A stretch of DNA of 64,000 nt, taken from contig FOZN01000004.1 of assembly GCA_900114805.1 (NCBI GenBank), positions 248,001 to 312,000 of the forward strand, written 5' to 3'. Under the pieces are notes generated by a model. That model was not told where the DNA came from. It was given only the letters and a program-made list of their open reading frames with translations, and did no database searches. Source of the DNA: Agrococcus baldri. Lineage in GTDB: Bacteria > Actinomycetota > Actinomycetes > Actinomycetales > Microbacteriaceae. Both the position numbers and the translations under genes were made by a program. Shown here piece after piece: positions 60,129-64,000 of this stretch. The first letter of the stretch is position 1. Each line of letters opens with the position of its first letter.

Positions 60129-62176
60129 CTCGCCTCGCGGATCTGCCGCAGGTCGCGCTTGAGGTCGTGCAGCTCGTCGCGGATGCGCGCGGCGAGCTCG
60201 AACTTCAGCTGCTCGGCAGCCTCGGTCATCTGCGCCGTCAGGTCGGCGATGATCGACTCGAGCTGCGCGGGGCCGTCGAGGTCGGACCGGTCGCGGGCCA
60301 GCCGCGGCGTCGGCGCGCCGCGCCGCGTGCCCTCGAGCAGGTCGTCGGTATCGGCCTGCTCGCGCGCGAGTACCTCGGTGATGTCGGCGATGCGCTTGCG
60401 CAGCGGCGTCGGGTCGATGCCGTGCTCGGTGTTGTAGGCGATCTGGATGTCGCGCCGGCGGTCGGTCTCGTCGATCGCCAGGCGCATCGAGTCGGTGACG
60501 CGGTCGGCGTACAGGTGCACCTCGCCGGCGACGTTGCGCGCGGCGCGGCCGATGGTCTGGATGAGCGAGGTCGACGACCGCAGGAAACCCTCCTTGTCGG
60601 CGTCCAGGATCGACACCAGCGAGACCTCCGGCAGGTCGAGCCCCTCGCGCAGCAGGTTGATGCCCACCAGCACGTCGTACACGCCCTGCCGCAGCTGCGT
60701 CAGCAGCTCGACCCGGCGGAGCGTGTCGACGTCGGAGTGCAGGTAGCGCACCCGCACGCCCGCCTCGGTGAAGTACTCGGTGAGTTCCTCGGCCATCTTC
60801 TTCGTCAGCGTCGTGACGAGCACACGCTCCTGGCGCTCGGCGCGCACCCGGATCTGTTCGAGCAGGTCGTCGATCTGACCCTTGGTGGGCTTCACGACCA
60901 GCTTCGGGTCGACCAGGCCGGTCGGGCGGATGATCTGCTCGACCACCGTGTCGGCCAGCCCCATCTCGTACTTGCCGGGCGTCGCGGAGAGGTAGACCTT
61001 CTGCGGGGTGCGCTCGAGGAACTCGCCGAACTTCAGCGGCCGGTTGTCGAGCGCGCTGGGCAGCCGGAACCCGTGCTCGACGAGCGTGCGCTTGCGGCTC
61101 GCGTCGCCCTCGTACATGGCGCCGATCTGCGGCACGGTCACGTGCGACTCGTCGATCACCATCAGGAAGTCGTCCGCGAAGTAGTCGAGTAGGCAGTGCG
61201 GCGCCTCGCCCGGCGCGCGGCCGTCGATGTGCCGCGAGTAGTTCTCGATCCCGGAGCAGAAGCCGATCTGCTCCATCATCTCGAGGTCGAAGGTGGTGCG
61301 CATGCGCAGCCGCTGCGCCTCGAGCAGCTTGCCCTCGCGCTCGAGCTCCTTCAGCCGCTCGTCGAGCTCGTCGCGGATCCGCTCCATCGCCTTGTGCATG
61401 CGGTCGCTGCCGGCCACGTAGTGGCTGCCGGGGAAGATCGAGATCGACTGGTGCGTCTCGAGCACCTCGCCGGTGAGCGGGTGCAGCGTGGAGATCGCCT
61501 CGATCTCGTCGCCGAAGAGCTCGATGCGGATCGCGTGCTCCTCGTACATCGGGATGATCTCGATCGTGTCGCCGCGCACGCGGAAGGTGCCGCGCGTGAA
61601 CGCCACATCGTTGCGCTGGTACTGCATGGAGACGAAGCGGCGCAGCAGCGCCTGCCTGTCGATGCGCATGCCGATCTGCAGCGCCACCATCGCCTCGAGG
61701 TACTCCTCGGGCGTGCCGAGGCCGTAGATGCAGGAGACGGTGGAGACGACCACGACGTCGCGCCGCGAGAGCAGCGAGTTGGTCGCCGAGTGCCGCAGCC
61801 GCTCGACCTCCGCGTTCAGCGACGAGTCCTTCTCGATGAAGGTGTCCGTCTGCGGCACGTAGGCCTCCGGCTGGTAGTAGTCGTAGTAGGAGACGAAGTA
61901 CTCCACCGCGTTGTTCGGCAGCAGGTCGCGGAACTCGTTGGCCAGCTGCGCGGCGAGCGTCTTGTTGTGGGCCAGCACGAGCGTCGGGCGCTGCACCTGC
62001 TCGATCAGCCACGCGGTGGTGGCGCTCTTGCCGGTGCCGGTGGCGCCCAGCAGCACCACGTCGGTCTCGCCGCGGTTCAGGGCGGCCGTCAGTTCGCTGA
62101 TCGCTTGCGGCTGATCACCGGAGGGCTGATACTCGCTGATGACCTCGAACGGCCGCACGGCACGGGTCGGTTCCAT
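60125..62176 (-). CDS. uvrB: Excinuclease ABC subunit B
   Basis: A 683-aa DNA-repair helicase-like protein. Walker [13 protein letters not shown] (about 42-53), the beta-hairpin [18 protein letters not shown] (about 96-113), [13 protein letters not shown] (about 340-352), helicase motifs to about 590 and a C-terminal UVR motif (about 640-680, [20 protein letters not shown]) for UvrC binding. Not linked to uvrA or uvrC; nine bases after coaE on the same strand, so probably co-transcribed with it. Confidence 0.98.
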   Translation of the reverse strand: MEPTRAVRPFEVISEYQPSGDQPQAISELTAALNRGETDVVLLGATGTGKSATTAWLIEQVQRPTLVLAHNKTLAAQLANEFRDLLPNNAVEYFVSYYDYYQPEAYVPQTDTFIEKDSSLNAEVERLRHSATNSLLSRRDVVVVSTVSCIYGLGTPEEYLEAMVALQIGMRIDRQALLRRFVSMQYQRNDVAFTRGTFRVRGDTIEIIPMYEEHAIRIELFGDEIEAISTLHPLTGEVLETHQSISIFPGSHYVAGSDRMHKAMERIRDELDERLKELEREGKLLEAQRLRMRTTFDLEMMEQIGFCSGIENYSRHIDGRAPGEAPHCLLDYFADDFLMVIDESHVTVPQIGAMYEGDASRKRTLVEHGFRLPSALDNRPLKFGEFLERTPQKVYLSATPGKYEMGLADTVVEQIIRPTGLVDPKLVVKPTKGQIDDLLEQIRVRAERQERVLVTTLTKKMAEELTEYFTEAGVRVRYLHSDVDTLRRVELLTQLRQGVYDVLVGINLLREGLDLPEVSLVSILDADKEGFLRSSTSLIQTIGRAARNVAGEVHLYADRVTDSMRLAIDETDRRRDIQIAYNTEHGIDPTPLRKRIADITEVLAREQADTDDLLEGTRRGAPTPRLARDRSDLDGPAQLESIIADLTAQMTEAAEQLKFELAARIRDELHDLKRDLRQIREAS

Positions 62177-62185
62177 GCTGCAAGC

Positions 62186-62800
62186 CTACGAGCGGCCGCC
62201 CACACGGTGCTGGACGAGCCGCTCCCACAGCCGATCGACCTGCTCGAGCGTCGCGGCCAGCTCGCCCTCGGTCTCGATCACGACGTCGGCGATGGCGAGC
62301 CGTCGCTCGTCGCTGGCCTGCGACGCGACGCGCGCCCGCGCATCCGCCTCGTCCATTCCGCGAAGCTCCACAAGGCGGCGGATGCGCGTCTCGGCCGGCG
62401 CGTGCGCGACCACCACGAGGTCCCACGGGTCGTCCGGCCGCGCCTCGACCAGCAGCGGCACGTCGTAGACCACCACAGCGTCGGCATCGGCGGCGAACGC
62501 CGCCCGGAAGCGCCGGGCCGACTCCTCGCCCACGGCGGGATGCACGATCGCGTTCAGCCGATGGCGGGCGTCGTCGTCGGCGAAGATCACCGCGCCGAGG
62601 GCCGCGCGGTCGAGCGCGCCGTCCGGCAGCAGCAGGTGGTCGCCGAACTCCGCCGCGATGGCGGCCAGGACCGGCTGGCCGGGCTGCTGCAGCTCGCGCA
62701 CCAGCGCGTCGGCATCGATCACGACGGCTCCGCGCTCGGCCAGCCTGGCGGCAATCGTGGACTTGCCTGAGGCGATGCCGCCGGTGAGCGCGAGAAGCAT
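62186..62800 (-). CDS. coaE: Dephospho-CoA kinase
   Basis: A 204-aa P-loop kinase that adds the 3'-phosphate in the last step of coenzyme A synthesis. Walker A LTGGIASGKST (about 5-15), DADALVREL (about 29-37) and VVYDVPLLVEA (about 107-117) are conserved. It is the short form, without the C-terminal GrpB-like domain seen in some actinobacterial CoaE proteins. Lies immediately before uvrB. Confidence 0.95.
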   Translation of the reverse strand: MLLALTGGIASGKSTIAARLAERGAVVIDADALVRELQQPGQPVLAAIAAEFGDHLLLPDGALDRAALGAVIFADDDARHRLNAIVHPAVGEESARRFRAAFAADADAVVVYDVPLLVEARPDDPWDLVVVAHAPAETRIRRLVELRGMDEADARARVASQASDERRLAIADVVIETEGELAATLEQVDRLWERLVQHRVGGRS

Positions 62801-62823
62801 GGCCAGATTCTGCCACGGCATCT

Positions 62824-62882
62824 CTTGAGGAAGCCTCAAGCGACACCTGCGGGAACCGGCCCGGCGTCCTGAGGCTGGCCTC
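62824..62882. repeat. Two GAGG/CCTC dyads in the coaE-S26 intergenic region
   Basis: CTTGAGG-AAG-CCTCAAG (62824-62840) is a perfect 7-base dyad. GAGG-CTGG-CCTC (62871-62882) is a shorter dyad of the same type. Their centres are about 44 bases apart, roughly four helical turns. They lie between divergent coaE and the signal-peptidase-like gene and are candidate operators for either. Confidence 0.45.
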
Positions 62883-62926
62883 ATAGCGTCGAGGAGATCG
62901 CTCATCCGTCGAAGGCAGGGAGCACC

Positions 62927-63433
62927 GTGCGCGCACTCCGCGGCATCGCCATCATCTTGCTCGTCTGCGTCGGCCTCGTCACCGCGGCCGGCGCCGTGCT
63001 CTGGAGCGGGTCGCTCGCGGGGCTGGCTCGCGCCGAGGTCGTCTCCACCGGGGCGATGGCGCCCAGCTTCGAAGCGGGCGACCTCGTGGTCGTCACCGCG
63101 CGGCCGGCAGCGGAGCTCACGGCCGGTGACGTCGTCAGCGTGCGCAGCCCCGGCACCGGTGCGGGGCACCTCGAGCGGGTGGTCTCGGCGTCCCCGGCCT
63201 CCTCGGAGACCTGGACGATCATCACCGCCGCGAGAAGCGGCGGCTCCACGACCGAGCACACCATCGGCACCGAGGTCTGGGCGCCGAGCCTGCGCGTGCC
63301 GGTGGTCGGCGGTGTCGTCTCGACGATGCTCCAGCCCTCGTACGCCATCCCCGCGCTGGCCGTCGTGCTGCTGCTCGGAGCGGTCGTGCTGGTCGGCCGG
63401 GCACCGACGGGGCCGGTCCGCACCACAGCATGA
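62927..63433 (+). CDS. Signal-peptidase-I-like protein lacking the catalytic serine
   Basis: A 168-aa protein with an N-terminal helix (about 5-24), an extracytoplasmic S26-like core and a second helix near the C-terminus (about 141-161). The layout matches archaeal/SipW-type signal peptidases, and STGAMAPSFEAGDLVVV (about 40-56) aligns with the usual SGSM-x-P...GD box. However, the catalytic Ser of SGSM is Ala here. The following GHLERVV keeps a His. The protein is probably not an active peptidase of this type. GTG 62927 follows AGGGAG. Neighbours: divergent coaE and a downstream response regulator. Confidence 0.78.
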   Translation: MRALRGIAIILLVCVGLVTAAGAVLWSGSLAGLARAEVVSTGAMAPSFEAGDLVVVTARPAAELTAGDVVSVRSPGTGAGHLERVVSASPASSETWTIITAARSGGSTTEHTIGTEVWAPSLRVPVVGGVVSTMLQPSYAIPALAVVLLLGAVVLVGRAPTGPVRTTA

Positions 63434-63519
63434 ACCCGGCGGAGCCACTCGCTGTGGGATCGACAGGGTAGCATCGGGCGGAAAGCACCTGGTCACGTGG
63501 TGCGGATGCGGGGAGACCT

Positions 63520-64000
63520 ATGGACGAGGACGTCGCTGTCGTCATCGAGGATGGCGAGGACATCCGCGAGCTGCTCGCGCAGGTGCTGACCCAGGGCGGG
63601 TTCGCCGTCCACAGCGCCGCCGACGGCGCCACCGGTGTCGAGCTGGTGCGCGAGCACGACCCGATCGTGGTCACGATCGACGTGAACATGCCGGGCATCG
63701 ACGGCTTCGAGACCGCTCGGCAGGTACGCGCGATCAGCACCGCCTACATCGTCATGATCACCGCGCGCGGCGACGAGATCGACACGCTCGTCGGCCTGCA
63801 GACGGGCGCCGACGACTACATCGTCAAGCCCTTCCGCCCCCGCGAGCTCCGCGCCCGCATCGAGGCGATGATGCGGCGTCCTCGGGTGCTCGCGTCGACG
63901 CATCCGTCCCCACCGCACCCGTCCGCACCGCAGCCCTCGGCGCCGCAGCCGATGCATACCGGGTCGATCCCCACGCAGAGCGCGTCCTCGTTGGAGATCC
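63520..64000 (+). CDS. Response regulator, receiver domain (runs off the window)
   Basis: The first 160 codons are visible, with no stop before the window end. The receiver domain covers about 1-120: acidic pocket IEDGED (about 9-14), phospho-acceptor Asp in TIDVNMPGIDG (about 54), Thr in MITARGDE (about 82) and Lys in DDYIVKPF (about 104). A Pro/Ser/His-rich linker (about 127-150, HPSPPHPSAPQPSAPQP) follows, probably leading to a winged-helix DNA-binding domain outside the window. ATG 63520 follows GGGGAGA. The partner histidine kinase is not seen. Confidence 0.9.
   Translation, partial: MDEDVAVVIEDGEDIRELLAQVLTQGGFAVHSAADGATGVELVREHDPIVVTIDVNMPGIDGFETARQVRAISTAYIVMITARGDEIDTLVGLQTGADDYIVKPFRPRELRARIEAMMRRPRVLASTHPSPPHPSAPQPSAPQPMHTGSIPTQSASSLEI

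Overview
The window is chromosomal DNA of very high G+C content from an actinobacterium. The likely family is Microbacteriaceae (order Micrococcales), possibly an Agrococcus relative; this is inferred from gene order, protein sequences and base composition, not from a search. The diagnostic content is the actinobacterial order tkt-tal-pgi-zwf-opcA-pgl, uvrA-uvrC-rapZ-whiA next to gap-pgk-tpiA-secG-rbpA, divergent glgA/glgC, sufB-sufD-Rieske-sufC-sufT, and DUF3099 and SURF1 proteins. I see no insertion sequence, prophage, CRISPR array or rRNA. One tRNA gene (Leu, GAG) is present. Genes are packed tightly, many with 1- or 4-base stop/start overlaps, so most of the window reads as translationally coupled operons of core metabolism.

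Region by region: 1-535 holds tRNA-Leu, its terminator and the decayed remnant of one gene. 536-4677 holds a histidine-degradation operon (hutU-hutG-hutC, minus strand) bracketed by two paralogous PspC-domain membrane proteins. 4685-12699 carries DNA polymerase IV, an SGNH hydrolase, a D,D-carboxypeptidase coupled to a TrmH-type RNA methyltransferase, a sirtuin, a glycosyltransferase with an alpha/beta hydrolase, and a DnaQ-like exonuclease. 12805-18398 holds ribosomal protein L31 type B, an ABC ATPase, glycogen synthesis (glgA divergent from glgC-serB), an SRPBCC protein and fabG. 18472-26419 holds DUF3099 / small Cys protein / SURF1, a TRIC-family membrane protein, an ABC-F ATPase, a PEP-mutase-like protein, bioY, a DEAD-box helicase and pnuC.

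26421-33605 is the SUF iron-sulfur assembly operon, divergent from heme A synthase (ctaA) and Ppx/GppA, followed by ctaB. 33794-41853 is the pentose-phosphate operon. 41908-46363 holds rbpA, secG, tpiA, pgk, gap and sodA, all on the minus strand. 46458-53093 is the whiA-rapZ-uvrC-uvrA block. 53172-60128 is a five-gene operon plus a divergent GntR regulator: NRAMP-like transporter, pxpA, DUF1445 protein, fused pxpB-pxpC, and a biotin carboxylase/biotin-carrier fusion. 60125-62800 holds uvrB and coaE. The window ends in a signal-peptidase-I-like protein without its catalytic serine and the start of a response regulator.

The most interesting locus is 53172-60128. It resembles the Bacillus subtilis ycsF-ycsG-ycsI-kipI-kipA (5-oxoprolinase) operon but adds a biotin carboxylase/carrier. 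Because the KipI/KipA domains are also the carboxyltransferase part of urea carboxylase, the operon encodes what looks like a complete split lactam/amide carboxylase. Its NRAMP-like transporter has lost the metal-binding motifs, and its promoter carries two matching dyads placed for control by the divergent regulator.
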